Origin: Bacillus mojavensis RO-H-1 = KCTC 3706
Lineage (GTDB): Bacteria; Bacillota; Bacilli; Bacillales; Bacillaceae
Length of the DNA stretch: 64,000 nt
NCBI RefSeq assembly: GCF_000245335.1
Contig: NZ_JH600279.1
Coordinates: 620,001 to 684,000, forward strand
Direction of reading: 5' to 3'
The translations under genes and the position numbers were made by a program. Below, one piece after another: positions 24,953 through 33,661 of this stretch. The notes below the pieces were generated by a model that saw nothing but the letters and a program-made list of their open reading frames with translations, had not been told where the DNA came from and did no database searches. Numbering within the stretch: the stretch's first letter is position 1; the number at the start of each line of letters is the position of its first letter.

Positions 24953-24990
24953 AAAAAAGAAAACCCGTTGGCGGGTTTTCTTTTTTATTT
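24953..24990 (-). terminator. Terminator of upp
   Basis: Stem AAAAGAAAACCCG / CGGGTTTTCTTTT with TTGG loop and T-run on minus strand, overlapping the upp stop. Confidence 0.9.
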
Positions 24991-25614
24991 TGTTCCGAAC
25001 ATACGGTCTCCTGCATCTCCGAGACCCGGAACAATATAACCTTTTTCATTTAATTTTTCATCAAGCGCCGCTATGTAAATATCCACGTCAGAATGATGCT
25101 TCTGCAATTCTTCCACACCTTCAGGCGCAGCTACGAGACACATGAAACGGATGTTTTTCGCACCGCGTTTTTTGAGGCTGTTAATCGCTTCAACTGCGGA
25201 ACCGCCTGTGGCCAGCATCGGGTCAACCACGATGAATTCACGCTCTTCCACATCAGAAGGAAGCTTCACATAGTATTCCACGGGTTTTAAGGTTTCAGGA
25301 TCACGGTACAGACCGACATGTCCCACTTTTGCCGCAGGGATCAGTTTTAAGATGCCTTCAACCATTCCTAAACCTGCTCTGAGAATAGGAACAACCCCCA
25401 GTTTTTTCCCTGAGATGACTTTCGATTTTGCAGCCTGAACCGGTGTGTTGATATCCACTTCCTCTAGAGGGAGATCACGGGTAATTTCAAACGCCATAAG
25501 CGTGGCTACTTCGTCTACAAGCTCTCTAAAATCCTTCGTGCCTGTCTCTACATTCCGAATATATGTCAGCTTGTGCTGAATTAAAGGATGATCAAATACA
25601 TAAACCTTTCCCAT
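24985..25614 (-). CDS. upp: Uracil phosphoribosyltransferase Upp
   Basis: 209-residue salvage enzyme making UMP from uracil and PRPP. The PRPP-binding motif [15 protein letters not shown] is near residue 130 and the uracil-binding C-terminus ends [17 protein letters not shown]. Starts [27 protein letters not shown] lies about 12 nt upstream, somewhat far. Located between glyA and the atp operon as in B. subtilis, with terminators on both sides. Confidence 0.97.
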   Translation of the reverse strand: MGKVYVFDHPLIQHKLTYIRNVETGTKDFRELVDEVATLMAFEITRDLPLEEVDINTPVQAAKSKVISGKKLGVVPILRAGLGMVEGILKLIPAAKVGHVGLYRDPETLKPVEYYVKLPSDVEEREFIVVDPMLATGGSAVEAINSLKKRGAKNIRFMCLVAAPEGVEELQKHHSDVDIYIAALDEKLNEKGYIVPGLGDAGDRMFGTK

Positions 25615-25708
25615 ACTGTGTTTCAGCTCCTTTTTTATTGTCCCATCGACAATTTCACACTTCTATTGATTCTACAAAAAAAGACATTGAGTTTCAAGAA
25701 CATCGTCA

Positions 25709-25743
25709 AAAAACCCGCCGGGCATAAGCCCGAGCGGGTTTTT
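25709..25743 (-). terminator. Terminator of glyA
   Basis: Very GC-rich stem AAAACCCGC-CGGGC / GCCCG-AGCGGGTTTT with T-run after it on the minus strand, just past the glyA stop. Confidence 0.93.
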
Positions 25744-25748
25744 CAATC

Positions 25749-26996
25749 TTAGTAATCTAACTCTTTATATAGAGGGAACTTGCCAGTCAGAGCAGCTACG
25801 CGCTGTCTTGCTTCTTCAAGTTTTCCTTCATCTTCGTGGTTTTTCAATGCAAGCGCAATGATGGCACCGACTTCATCCAATGCCTCTCCGTCAAAACCGC
25901 GGCTTGTCACAGCAGCTGTTCCGAGACGGATACCGCTTGTTACAAACGGTTTTTCAGGATCGTATGGAATCGCGTTTTTGTTTGATGTAATCCCGATTTC
26001 ATCAAGCACATGCTCTGCAACCTTACCTGTCAGTCCGAGAGAACGAAGATCAACCAGGATGAGGTGGTTGTCGGTTCCGCCTGAAACGAGCTGAATGCCC
26101 TCTTTTGTTAATGATTCTGCAAGACGCTTTGCATTTGAAATCACGTTTTGTGCGTACGTTTTGAAATCATCACGCAATACTTCGCCGAATGAAACAGCTT
26201 TTGCGGCAATTACATGCATCAGCGGGCCGCCTTGAATGCCAGGGAAGATGGACTTATCAATTTTCTTGCCGAACTCTTCACGGCAAAGGATCATACCGCC
26301 GCGAGGTCCGCGAAGTGTTTTATGTGTCGTTGTTGTAACGAAATCAGCGTAAGGAACCGGGTTTGGATGGAGGCCTGCCGCAACAAGTCCTGCGATATGC
26401 GCCATATCCACCATAAAGTAAGCGCCGACTTCATCAGCAATTTCACGGAATTTCTTAAAGTCGATTGTACGAGGATACGCACTTGCTCCTGCCACAATTA
26501 GCTTAGGCTTGTGAGCGAGGGCTTTTTCACGCACGTCATCGTAATCAATATATTGAGTTTCTTTATCTACGCCGTACTCAACAAAGTTATATTGAACACC
26601 GCTGAAGTTAACTGGACTTCCGTGTGTTAAATGACCGCCGTGGGAGAGGTTCATCCCAAGTACAGTATCGCCTTGTTCCAAAATCGTGAAATAGACAGCC
26701 ATGTTTGCTTGTGCGCCTGAATGAGGCTGAACGTTTACATGCTCCGCTCCAAAGATTTCCTTCGCGCGGTCACGAGCGATATCTTCAACGACATCGACGT
26801 GCTCACATCCGCCATAATAGCGTTTGCCAGGATATCCTTCAGCGTATTTGTTTGTTAAAACAGAACCTTGTGCTTCCATAACCGCTTCACTTACAAAGTT
26901 TTCAGAAGCAATCAATTCGATTTTCGTCTGTTGGCGTTCACGCTCATTTTTAATAGCGTTAAACACCTGTTCGTCTTGCGCAGGTAAATGTTTCAT
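25749..26996 (-). CDS. glyA: Serine hydroxymethyltransferase GlyA
   Basis: 415-residue PLP enzyme interconverting serine and glycine with tetrahydrofolate, the main one-carbon source. Pyridoxal lysine in [15 protein letters not shown] near residue 226; N-terminal [21 protein letters not shown]-terminal [20 protein letters not shown]. The gene stands alone between terminators, with a promoter and PurR-type boxes upstream. Confidence 0.98.
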   Translation of the reverse strand: MKHLPAQDEQVFNAIKNERERQQTKIELIASENFVSEAVMEAQGSVLTNKYAEGYPGKRYYGGCEHVDVVEDIARDRAKEIFGAEHVNVQPHSGAQANMAVYFTILEQGDTVLGMNLSHGGHLTHGSPVNFSGVQYNFVEYGVDKETQYIDYDDVREKALAHKPKLIVAGASAYPRTIDFKKFREIADEVGAYFMVDMAHIAGLVAAGLHPNPVPYADFVTTTTHKTLRGPRGGMILCREEFGKKIDKSIFPGIQGGPLMHVIAAKAVSFGEVLRDDFKTYAQNVISNAKRLAESLTKEGIQLVSGGTDNHLILVDLRSLGLTGKVAEHVLDEIGITSNKNAIPYDPEKPFVTSGIRLGTAAVTSRGFDGEALDEVGAIIALALKNHEDEGKLEEARQRVAALTGKFPLYKELDY

Positions 26997-27046
26997 CAGC
27001 GAGATCCTCTCCTATCCGTATCCTGTTCTTTGTTTTTACCACCACT

Positions 27047-27076
27047 ATTGTACATGGTTTTTTAGGCCCATGTAAA
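27047..27076 (-). promoter_or_regulatory. Sigma-A promoter of glyA
   Basis: Minus strand TTTACA (27071-27076), 18-nt spacer, TACAAT (27047-27052). It is placed about 50-80 nt before the glyA start. Confidence 0.7.
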
Positions 27077-27111
27077 AGATTATTTTCAAAAAAACAAAAA
27101 TTTTATTGGCA

Positions 27112-27156
27112 AAAACGAATATTTATTACTTAAATTTAATTTAAAGTTCGGAATTT
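27112..27156. promoter_or_regulatory. PurR-type box pair upstream of glyA
   Basis: A TTCCGAACTTT box (minus strand, 27143-27156) and an inverted, weaker AAAACGAATAT box (27112-27123) about 20 nt apart resemble the paired PurBoxes (CCGAAC core, inverted) of the B. subtilis purine regulon, to which glyA is known to belong. They lie upstream of the glyA -35. Confidence 0.6.
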
Positions 27157-27177
27157 ATTTTATCCGCACAAATGAAA

Positions 27178-27204
27178 GAAAAGACTGGCCCATGCAGTCC
27201 TTTC
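27178..27204 (-). terminator. Terminator of ywlG
   Basis: On the minus strand AAAGGACTG pairs with CAGTCTTTT (one G-U) over a seven-base loop, then T-rich; directly after the ywlG stop. Confidence 0.8.
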
Positions 27205-27747
27205 TCATTCACACTCATAAACTGCCCGCATTCCGCCGATCAGCTTTGGCCGTGTCCGCGCCAATGTCACATGGGCTGCACCGAGACTGTTCTGAGAAAT
27301 GCGTACAGGAACAGCTACTGGCTTTAAGTGCATGCCGATAAACGTGTCGCCTATATCTATTCCGGCATCTGCCTGAATGGTTTCTACCAGAACAGGAGAC
27401 TTCATCTGCTTAAACGCGTAAGAAGCCATCGCCCCGCCGGCTTTTGGCACAGGCACTGCGGAAACGGCCGGAAGCCTAAACAGCTCGGCCGTTCCTTCCT
27501 CCACTACAAGCGCTCTGTTTAAATGCTCGCAGCATTGAAACGCCAGATGGATTCCCGTTTGTTCCTTCAGCTCTGCAAGTCCGCTGTAGATGCTTGCCGC
27601 GATGTCTGTACTGCCTGATGTGCCGATATGGCTGCCGGCCACTTCGCTTGTGCTGCACCCAAGGACAAATATCTGATTTTCTCTCAATTCCGCTTTGTCC
27701 TGAAACTCCGACAGCATCGTCTTCCATGTTTGTGTGATCTCACTCAT
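27205..27747 (-). CDS. ywlG: UPF0340 (DUF436) family protein YwlG
   Basis: 180 residues of the UPF0340/TIGR01440 family, soluble, with [20 protein letters not shown] near residue 28 and [18 protein letters not shown] near residue 72, conserved features whose role is unknown. Follows rpiB by 12 nt, so likely cotranscribed. No biochemical function can be assigned. Confidence 0.9.
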   Translation of the reverse strand: MSEITQTWKTMLSEFQDKAELRENQIFVLGCSTSEVAGSHIGTSGSTDIAASIYSGLAELKEQTGIHLAFQCCEHLNRALVVEEGTAELFRLPAVSAVPVPKAGGAMASYAFKQMKSPVLVETIQADAGIDIGDTFIGMHLKPVAVPVRISQNSLGAAHVTLARTRPKLIGGMRAVYECE

Positions 27748-27759
27748 AGAACAGCACCC

Positions 27760-28209
27760 CTACAGGTTTTTCTCTTCATAGTCCGAGATTTTTCCGATGC
27801 GGGTCTGATGTCTTCCGCCAGTAAATTCAGTGGTCAGCCAGATTTTCGCAATTTCCCGTGCCAAACCGGGTCCAATCACGCGTTCGCCCATCGCGAGGAT
27901 ATTTGTATCATTATGTTCTCTCGTCGCCTTTGCACTGAATGTATCATGTGCCAGCGCACAGCGGATGCCTTTGACTTTATTGGCGGAAATACTCATGCCA
28001 ATGCCTGTCCCGCAAATTAAAATCCCTCTGTCTACTTCACCGCTTACTACTTTCTCGGCCACCGGAAAAGCGTAGTCCGGATAATCGACAGATCCGCTGC
28101 CGCAGTCACAGCCCATATCAATATACTCAATTTGCAATTCGTCCATTAGTTCTTTGATTTCGTTTCGAATATGGACGCCGCCATGATCCGATGCTATGGC
28201 TACTTTCAT
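27760..28209 (-). CDS. rpiB: Ribose-5-phosphate isomerase B-type protein (YwlF)
   Basis: 149-residue RpiB/LacAB sugar-phosphate isomerase, MKVAIASDHGGVHIRNEIKE, with catalytic cysteine in ILICGTGIGMSISANK near residue 65 and HDTFSAKATREHNDTNILAMG near 90. It interconverts ribose-5-P and ribulose-5-P; allose-6-P isomerase is the related alternative. The 157 nt upstream, to ywlE, holds no other gene. Confidence 0.95.
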   Translation of the reverse strand: MKVAIASDHGGVHIRNEIKELMDELQIEYIDMGCDCGSGSVDYPDYAFPVAEKVVSGEVDRGILICGTGIGMSISANKVKGIRCALAHDTFSAKATREHNDTNILAMGERVIGPGLAREIAKIWLTTEFTGGRHQTRIGKISDYEEKNL

Positions 28210-28366
28210 CAGCTTTTCCTCCCAGCGTATGTAATGCGGCCCGCCCGCTTTGTTGACCGCGCAGCCTGTCCGCTCTTTGATTCACACCATATCGATGTGC
28301 TTTTCACTATATTCTACTCCTTCACGCAGGATTTGCAAATGACCTGTTTGCAGATTCTCTGACAAG

Positions 28367-28819
28367 TTATTTACCGTCATTTTTCAATTGTTCTGCAAGC
28401 TGCTGAAGAAGCGCTTCAAGCTCATCTCTCGTTTTTTTATAGATCTCAATGGTGCCGCCAAAAGGGTCTATAATATCGCCCCGGCTGCCTGTCACGTATT
28501 CTTTTAGCGTAAACACTTTATCACGATAACGTTCGAATTGGCTGACGATGACCTGTTTGTGCTGGTGGGTCATTGCCAGAACCAAATCTGCCGATTCCAT
28601 ATGTTCTTCAGTTAATGGCGAAGAAACATGATTAAGGGCAATGCGTTTTTCAAAAAGCGCCTCGACTGCGTGAGGCGACGCTTTTCCGTTAGGTGAGGCA
28701 AATACGCCTGCCGAGCGGACGCTGACATCCAGCCCTTCCGTTTCAGCGATTGATTTAAAAAGCGCCTCAGCCATTGGACTGCGGCACGTATTTCCAGTAC
28801 AGACAAAAATGATGTTCAT
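28367..28819 (-). CDS. ywlE: Protein-arginine phosphatase YwlE
   Basis: 150 residues, low-molecular-weight phosphatase fold. P-loop CTGNTCRS starts at Cys7, with Thr11, the residue known to give YwlE its phospho-arginine specificity, and the general-acid aspartate in IIDPFGG near residue 118. It reverses McsB arginine phosphorylation. ATG 28819 is chosen for the AGGGGTG site 7 nt upstream; an earlier ATG overlaps that site. Confidence 0.96.
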   Translation of the reverse strand: MNIIFVCTGNTCRSPMAEALFKSIAETEGLDVSVRSAGVFASPNGKASPHAVEALFEKRIALNHVSSPLTEEHMESADLVLAMTHQHKQVIVSQFERYRDKVFTLKEYVTGSRGDIIDPFGGTIEIYKKTRDELEALLQQLAEQLKNDGK

Positions 28820-28857
28820 GTCAGTCACCCCTTGTTTTTTCTATTATATATGAAGAA

Positions 28858-28884
28858 AAAAGAAACGGCGACATCGTTTCTTTT
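28858..28884 (-). terminator. Terminator between mntP and ywlE
   Basis: Stem AAAGAAACG / CGTTTCTTT with a seven-base loop and T-tract on the minus strand, after the mntP stop. ywlE may therefore have its own promoter or depend on read-through. Confidence 0.75.
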
Positions 28885-28893
28885 ATTGGTATA

Positions 28894-29451
28894 TTAAATT
28901 GGCAAAAGCAGCTTAAGGCCAAATACGATTAATATGGTTCCTCCGAGCGCTTCACTGTATGAGCCGAGCCAGGACTGCACTTGTTTTCCGATCAGCAGGC
29001 CCAGCCAAGTCAACATCATGCTGAAAAGCCCAAACAGGGTAATGGTGAGAAGCGGGTGCGAGCCGTATATTCCCAGACTCAGACCGACGGAGAAACTATC
29101 GAGGCTGACGCCGACTGCAAATAACAATAAGCCAGGCCCAGCCGGCGACATCAAACGTTCTTCTGACTGTTTAAAAGATGCGATCACCATTTGAACACCG
29201 AGAACAAACAGCAGCGAACCCCCGATATATACAGCTACCATACCGAGGAGCCCTGACAGCATAGTTCCCGCCGCCATCCCTCCGAGAGGCATGATGACGT
29301 GAAAGAGACCGATAATGAATCCAATATAGAATATCTGCTTTTTTCTGAGTTTGACCATACCCATTCCGAGGCCCACAGAAAAAGCATCCATTCCTAAAGC
29401 AAACGCCATGATGCTTAAGGTAATCAGTTCGCCTATAAACATTTCCGACAT
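28894..29451 (-). CDS. mntP: MntP-type manganese efflux membrane protein (YwlD)
   Basis: About 185 residues, six membrane helices, MntP family: first helix [22 protein letters not shown] and its repeat [20 protein letters not shown] each carry the conserved Asp-(A/S)-Phe-Ser motif of the inverted duplication. Exports Mn2+ in this family; B. subtilis YwlD itself is less well studied. Start is uncertain: ATG at 29451, GTG three bases earlier, or ATG 29442 are all near the AGGGGG site, which is folded into a hairpin. Confidence 0.88.
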   Translation of the reverse strand: MSEMFIGELITLSIMAFALGMDAFSVGLGMGMVKLRKKQIFYIGFIIGLFHVIMPLGGMAAGTMLSGLLGMVAVYIGGSLLFVLGVQMVIASFKQSEERLMSPAGPGLLLFAVGVSLDSFSVGLSLGIYGSHPLLTITLFGLFSMMLTWLGLLIGKQVQSWLGSYSEALGGTILIVFGLKLLLPI

Positions 29452-29460
29452 CACATACAT

Positions 29461-29512
29461 AACCCCCTTGGACACGCCCGCTTTTTTAGCCTATGCATGT
29501 CCAAAAAGGGTT
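29461..29512 (-). promoter_or_regulatory. Hairpin sequestering the mntP ribosome-binding site
   Basis: On the minus strand AACCC pairs with GGGTT and TTGGACATGC with GCGTGTCCAA (one wobble), a 15-bp two-part stem with a 17-nt loop. The 3' arm contains the AAGGGGG site of mntP. There is no T-run after it, so it is not a terminator. It lies between the ywlC stop and mntP. Confidence 0.65.
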
Positions 29513-29528
29513 AGAACTTCTGACTGTG

Positions 29529-30569
29529 TCAGCGAATCACTCTTCCTCCGGCTGCTTTCATCAGCCTGTTCATAATAGCAAGTCCGACGCCTGTGTCAGG
29601 AAACGATTCTGCAATAATAAAATCAACCTTCTCTTCATCAAAACTGCGCAGAGCATCATAAAGAGCTGCCGCGACTGTTTCAAGCTGATCTCTTCTGCCG
29701 CAGCTCTTAACATAGTCAGCTGAATAAAAATCTGCGTTTTCTTCTGTCGTCAGGACGCCGACCCGTTTTCCGCCCCGCTGATATTCTTGAATGAGCGTTT
29801 GAATGCGCTCAGGGCTGCCTTCAGATATAACAAGCGGCGCTGACGGCGCGTAATGTGTATATTTCATTCCCGGAGAAATCGGCTTCTCATTTTGATCGGC
29901 AAGCCCTTTATCCACAAGAATCGGTCCGATTTCAGCTTCTATTTGTTCTTTTGTAATGCCGCCCGGACGAAGGAGCACAGGAATGTCTCCCGCACATGAA
30001 AGTACGGTTGATTCGACACCAATTCCAGTAGCTCCCCCATCCATTATTCCCGCTATGCGGCCCCCCAAGTCGTGAGCCACGTGTTCAGCCTTTGTCGGGC
30101 TTGGTTTGCCCGATAAATTAGCACTCGGCGCTGCAATCGGGAGACCCGCGGCACGGATAAGTGCCAGAGCCAGAGGATGATCAGGCATTCTGACGGCCAC
30201 TGTATCCAGTCCTGCGGTTACACGGGGTGACAGCGCACCAGGTGTACAAGGTAAAATAAGTGTAAGCGCCCCTGGCCAAAAGCGCTTCATTAATATTTTC
30301 GCTTTTTCTGGCGCCGGACCGGTTAAGCCGTCAAGCTGGCTGATATCCGCAATGTGGACAATCAGGGGATTATCACTCGGCCGCCCTTTCGCTTCATATA
30401 TTTTTTTGACAGCATCTGTGCTTTTCGCATTTGCGCCGAGACCATATACAGTTTCTGTCGGAAAGGCGACAACCTCATTTTCTCGGAGTAAAGCGGCTGC
30501 TTGTATAATTTGTGGATCATTTGTGGATAACTCCCCAGTTACATCCACAAACCATCTTTTCGTTTTCAT
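29529..30569 (-). CDS. ywlC: L-threonylcarbamoyladenylate synthase YwlC (Sua5/TsaC2 type)
   Basis: 346 residues. N-terminal YrdC domain with PTETVYGLGANAKSTDAVKKI near residue 40 and SANLSGKPSPT near 155; C-terminal Sua5 domain after the linker SPGMKYTHYAPSAPLV near residue 230. It makes the threonylcarbamoyl-AMP used for t6A37 in tRNA, an essential activity. Start MKTKRWFVDVTGELS at 30569. Upstream and 5' coding sequence carry many DnaA boxes. Confidence 0.95.
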   Translation of the reverse strand: MKTKRWFVDVTGELSTNDPQIIQAAALLRENEVVAFPTETVYGLGANAKSTDAVKKIYEAKGRPSDNPLIVHIADISQLDGLTGPAPEKAKILMKRFWPGALTLILPCTPGALSPRVTAGLDTVAVRMPDHPLALALIRAAGLPIAAPSANLSGKPSPTKAEHVAHDLGGRIAGIMDGGATGIGVESTVLSCAGDIPVLLRPGGITKEQIEAEIGPILVDKGLADQNEKPISPGMKYTHYAPSAPLVISEGSPERIQTLIQEYQRGGKRVGVLTTEENADFYSADYVKSCGRRDQLETVAAALYDALRSFDEEKVDFIIAESFPDTGVGLAIMNRLMKAAGGRVIR

Positions 30570-30734
30570 TTCTGACCAAACTCCTTATTCACAACAATAA
30601 AACGATCGTTTTACGCGTGTAATCCTTTTGAAAGTATAAAAGATGTCCTGTAATAAAACAAGCGTTATCCACAAATTGTGGACAACGCATATAAAGAAGT
30701 GGATAAGTTTGTGTATAAATCTCACTTATCCAGA
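30511..30734. promoter_or_regulatory. DnaA-box cluster at ywlC promoter
   Basis: At least eight 9-mers match TTATNCACA with no or one mismatch: TGTGGATCA 30511, TGTGGATAA 30522, TTATTCACA 30585, TTATCCACA 30665, TGTGGACAA 30677, AGTGGATAA 30698, TGTGTATAA 30710, TTATCCAGA 30726. They cover the start of ywlC, its promoter and the end of ywlB, on both strands. DnaA binding at ywlC is, as I recall, one of the few known non-origin clusters in B. subtilis. Confidence 0.8.
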
Positions 30735-31169
30735 TGCTTTTTTCATTAAGACGGCCCCTTCCGCTTGCCTTGATTCACAGAAATGATCCGAGGCAAACAG
30801 CTCTTCCGGCACACTCTCCGCCCGTTCAAATCCCATCGCCCCCAGGAAATCAGCCGAAGAATGCTGATTGGCTACCAAATATACCGTTTTGATCTCATGC
30901 TTTTCACAAAGCACCTCCATGCTTTGAAAGAGCGACACAATATGACCTTGGTGAAGCTTGTCCGATATCACAAGTGAGCGAAGCAGGGCTTGATCGCAGC
31001 TGATTTTTTCGATCCCTAGACAGCCGGCTATGTTCTTCTCGCTGTCCTCCAGCATCAGAAACTGCGTGAACCCTTCCCTTACGCCCTCATGATTCGTTTT
31101 GGCCTGTTTTAAAAATTCCTCAAGTATATCTCCGTCCTTCTCCCTTGCCACCCGCAGTTGATAAAACAT
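30726..31169 (-). CDS. ywlB: GNAT-like N-acetyltransferase YwlB
   Basis: 147 residues, MFYQLRVAREKDGDILEEFL, with GNAT-like order: a central strand IAGCLGIEKI, an acetyl-CoA-type helix region RSLVISDKLHQGHIVSLFQ near residue 65-85 where Q/R-x-x-G-x-G is degenerate (LHQGHI), and the C-terminal VANQHSSADFLGAMGFERAE. Acetyltransferase activity is inferred only. 67 nt downstream of spoIIR. Confidence 0.82.
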   Translation of the reverse strand: MFYQLRVAREKDGDILEEFLKQAKTNHEGVREGFTQFLMLEDSEKNIAGCLGIEKISCDQALLRSLVISDKLHQGHIVSLFQSMEVLCEKHEIKTVYLVANQHSSADFLGAMGFERAESVPEELFASDHFCESRQAEGAVLMKKASG

Positions 31170-31236
31170 TCGTTCACCCCGTTTTCAGCGTTCTTTCTTC
31201 CAATCTATGAGGCAAATCTATTTTTAGACCTGGTGA

Positions 31237-31911
31237 TTAAGAAAAAAGATCGGAGAACCATTCTACAACGAAGAATTTCACTTCTGTATCGTCTTCTTTC
31301 TCTTTCTCATCTTCTTTTTCAGCTTTTTCCGCTTTGGCTGTTAAGTCCTCAAGAGCTTTTTCCGTTTGTTTTTTTGAGGCTTCTTTATCTTCTTGTTCTT
31401 TTACGGCTTCTCCGTTTGAAAAATCAAGAAAGCAGAGCGGCGGGAATAATACACACCACCAATTCGCGCCTTCACCGTTACCAAGCGTGATCAGGATGGC
31501 TTCGTATTCTCCAGCAGGATATACCATGCTGCCGTAAAGCTTTGTCGGAAATGAGATTTTGTCAAAATCAACAGATATCGATTGGCTGGCGCCTTCTTTT
31601 TCCATGGTTTCTTTTGCAATTTCCTTGATCTCAGGCAGCTTTGAGCGGATCAAACGCCGCGCTTCTTCAATAGAAGTAATATCCTTAACCCATGTTGTGA
31701 TTTCTTTATTGACGGCGTCTCTGATACGACGCTTTAATTCTTGGTCCTCGTCACGATCGCTGTTTGCCAATATTCTCAGGCGAATCGCCTCGTCCGGAAT
31801 GACAACCGGCTCATTTTCAGATTGCTGTGCCGTCTCTTCTTTCGCCAATCCTACGAGTGCCCCAGATAATAAAAGAAACATATATATACAAATGATAACT
31901 GTTTTTTTCAT
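31237..31911 (-). CDS. spoIIR: Stage II sporulation protein R
   Basis: 224 residues from ATG 31911 (MKKTVIICIYMFLLLSGALV), with signal peptide. Secreted from the forespore to activate the protease SpoIIGA, which processes pro-sigma-E. Conserved block IRLRILANSDRDEDQELKRR near residue 47 and NGEGANWWCVLFPPLCFLD near 160. The C-terminus is a charged KEDEKEKEDD low-complexity segment. A sigma-F promoter is expected; I could not align one confidently. Confidence 0.94.
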   Translation of the reverse strand: MKKTVIICIYMFLLLSGALVGLAKEETAQQSENEPVVIPDEAIRLRILANSDRDEDQELKRRIRDAVNKEITTWVKDITSIEEARRLIRSKLPEIKEIAKETMEKEGASQSISVDFDKISFPTKLYGSMVYPAGEYEAILITLGNGEGANWWCVLFPPLCFLDFSNGEAVKEQEDKEASKKQTEKALEDLTAKAEKAEKEDEKEKEDDTEVKFFVVEWFSDLFS

Positions 31912-32051
31912 CGGTCCCCACCGTTCCTCTCCGTGCTTTGTATCTAGCCCTATTATGGACAAGGAACGTATGGAGTAAACCTGCAGCGGCAAAAAAATCT
32001 AGCAAGCTTTGAATCTAATTTATGGTACGATAGTGTTTTAGGAGGTTTAAA

Positions 32052-32417
32052 ATGAAATATCATTACACAGTGCTGCTGTCAGCGTTCACGATGTCAGTTC
32101 TTTATTCGATTATTTACATTCATTCCTTTATTATAGCTGCTCTCGTAACGATGGCCTTTTATTTCTTATTTCCTTACCTACTATTCGCGCTGCCGCTTCA
32201 AATCATGATGAATAAAAAGCCGAAACGGTTCAGCCCTTTGTACTTGCTGTATTATCTTGCCGCGGCGTTTATCGCCAACGCGATCATCTTTGGCGTGCTG
32301 CAGCCTTCCGGGCAATCCCTGCTTCAAAATACAGCTTTTTACATCTTCGCTGTATTAACAGCTGTCGTCTACTGGATATGGGATTCTGTTTTGCTGCAAA
32401 AAAAGGAAGCCTCTTAA
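32052..32417 (+). CDS. ywlA: Membrane protein YwlA
   Basis: 121 residues, four hydrophobic helices (LLSAFTMSVLYSIIYIHSFI, LVTMAFYFLFPYLLFALPL, LYLLYYLAAAFIANAIIFGV, FYIFAVLTAVVYWIWDSVLL). AGGAGG stands 7 nt before ATG 32052. Divergent from spoIIR, convergent with ywkF over a shared terminator. Function unknown. Confidence 0.85.
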   Translation: MKYHYTVLLSAFTMSVLYSIIYIHSFIIAALVTMAFYFLFPYLLFALPLQIMMNKKPKRFSPLYLLYYLAAAFIANAIIFGVLQPSGQSLLQNTAFYIFAVLTAVVYWIWDSVLLQKKEAS

Positions 32418-32432
32418 GGGCTTCCTTTTTCA
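32397..32432. terminator. Bidirectional terminator ywlA / ywkF
   Basis: Stem AAAAAGGAAGC / GCTTCCTTTTT with a nine-base loop, overlapping the ywlA stop and next to the ywkF stop. Confidence 0.88.
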
Positions 32433-32720
32433 TTAGATCAAAACGGTCAATAGATAACATAGAATAGAAGGTATGGCAGCAACAAAGAAAGCAGCTGATA
32501 TTTTCAAACGGGCTGTCCGGCCTTCTTTGGTTTCTGAATGATAATTTGCCCGCTGGTCGCTTCCGCTTACAGCCAAACCCGATGTCACAATGGCAAGCCC
32601 GATCAAAACAAGAGATGCAATGCCGAAAATGAATTCATAAGAAATCGCATGCGCAAAAATCGAACCCACCATACTTTCAATGGCAATAAGTAAAATTCCT
32701 GCTGTCAGGGCCTTTTTCAT
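32433..32720 (-). CDS. ywkF: Small membrane protein YwkF
   Basis: 95 residues with three hydrophobic segments ([60 protein letters not shown]) and a hydrophilic loop [18 protein letters not shown]. Function unknown; conserved position next to prmC. Confidence 0.82.
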   Translation of the reverse strand: MKKALTAGILLIAIESMVGSIFAHAISYEFIFGIASLVLIGLAIVTSGLAVSGSDQRANYHSETKEGRTARLKISAAFFVAAIPSILCYLLTVLI

Positions 32721-32793
32721 CTTTTACATCCCCTTTGCTGGTGTTAAAACAGCTTGATGGTCCCGTTCTTATCTCAACTCACCAGCAAGCTGC

Positions 32794-33660
32794 TTATTTA
32801 TTCTTATGAATTACCGCGCATATGGTTCTGTCTTTTCCGTTAATATCCTTCAGGACTTCAACTTCCGCACCCTTAAACGCATGCAGAATCAGCTCTTTTA
32901 CAGCTGCGCCCTGCTTCCACCCGATTTCAAAGACGACAAGCGCGGTATTCTTCATCACCAGCGGAATGGCTTCCATAAACCGCTTATAAAATTTCAGCCC
33001 GTTTCCGCCGTCAGTGAGAGCATGCAAAGGTTCATGGAAACGGACAATCTCAGATAAATCGGCCATTTCTTCTTCAGAAATATACGGAGGGTTTGAGACA
33101 ATAATATCCGCTTTTTTTCCTGCCTTAATAAAGGGTTCAAGCAGGTCGCCTTGAAGAAAATGCACCTCCGCTCCGAGCTTTTCAGCGTTGGCTGAAGCAA
33201 CGTCCAGCGCTTCTTTGGAGATATCAATCGCTGAGACAGAAAAGTTTTTGATTTCCAGTGCAAGCGTGACGGCTATTGCGCCGCTTCCTGTGCCGACATC
33301 TACCACATCGAGCTGTTCTCCTTCAGAAAAGACACTTCTATATTTCTCAAGAAGATGGTAGACAACCTCTTCCGTTTCCGGACGCGGGATCAGCACGTCA
33401 TCATTTACTATAAATTCACGGCCGTAAAAAAACTCTCTTCCGATAATGTACTGAACCGGTACGCCCTCTTTGTGCATATCGACATGGCGTTCAAAGCGAT
33501 ACAGTTCATCTTCGCCAATCTGTTCCTGTAAGCTGGCGAGCAGCTTGCTTCTATCCATTCCGGTATCATAAAGCAAAAGCAGCTCAGCTGCATTTTCTTC
33601 TCTTCCCGCTTCCGTTAAATAAGAAGAAGCCCATTTCAGGGCTTCAAATATTGTCTTCAT
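32794..33660 (-). CDS. prmC: Peptide chain release factor glutamine methyltransferase PrmC
   Basis: 288 residues. N-terminal helical domain, SAM-binding VVDVGTGSGAIAVTLA near residue 120, and the catalytic NPPYI motif near residue 188. It methylates the glutamine of the GGQ motif in release factors. One base separates it from prfA, encoding its substrate RF1, so the two are cotranscribed. Confidence 0.97.
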   Translation of the reverse strand: MKTIFEALKWASSYLTEAGREENAAELLLLYDTGMDRSKLLASLQEQIGEDELYRFERHVDMHKEGVPVQYIIGREFFYGREFIVNDDVLIPRPETEEVVYHLLEKYRSVFSEGEQLDVVDVGTGSGAIAVTLALEIKNFSVSAIDISKEALDVASANAEKLGAEVHFLQGDLLEPFIKAGKKADIIVSNPPYISEEEMADLSEIVRFHEPLHALTDGGNGLKFYKRFMEAIPLVMKNTALVVFEIGWKQGAAVKELILHAFKGAEVEVLKDINGKDRTICAVIHKNK

Positions 33661-33661
33661 C

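Noticed and set aside
29461..29512. yybP-ykoY manganese riboswitch upstream of mntP
   Set aside because: The conserved loops of that riboswitch are not present and the region is only about 80 nt; a simple hairpin is the supported reading.
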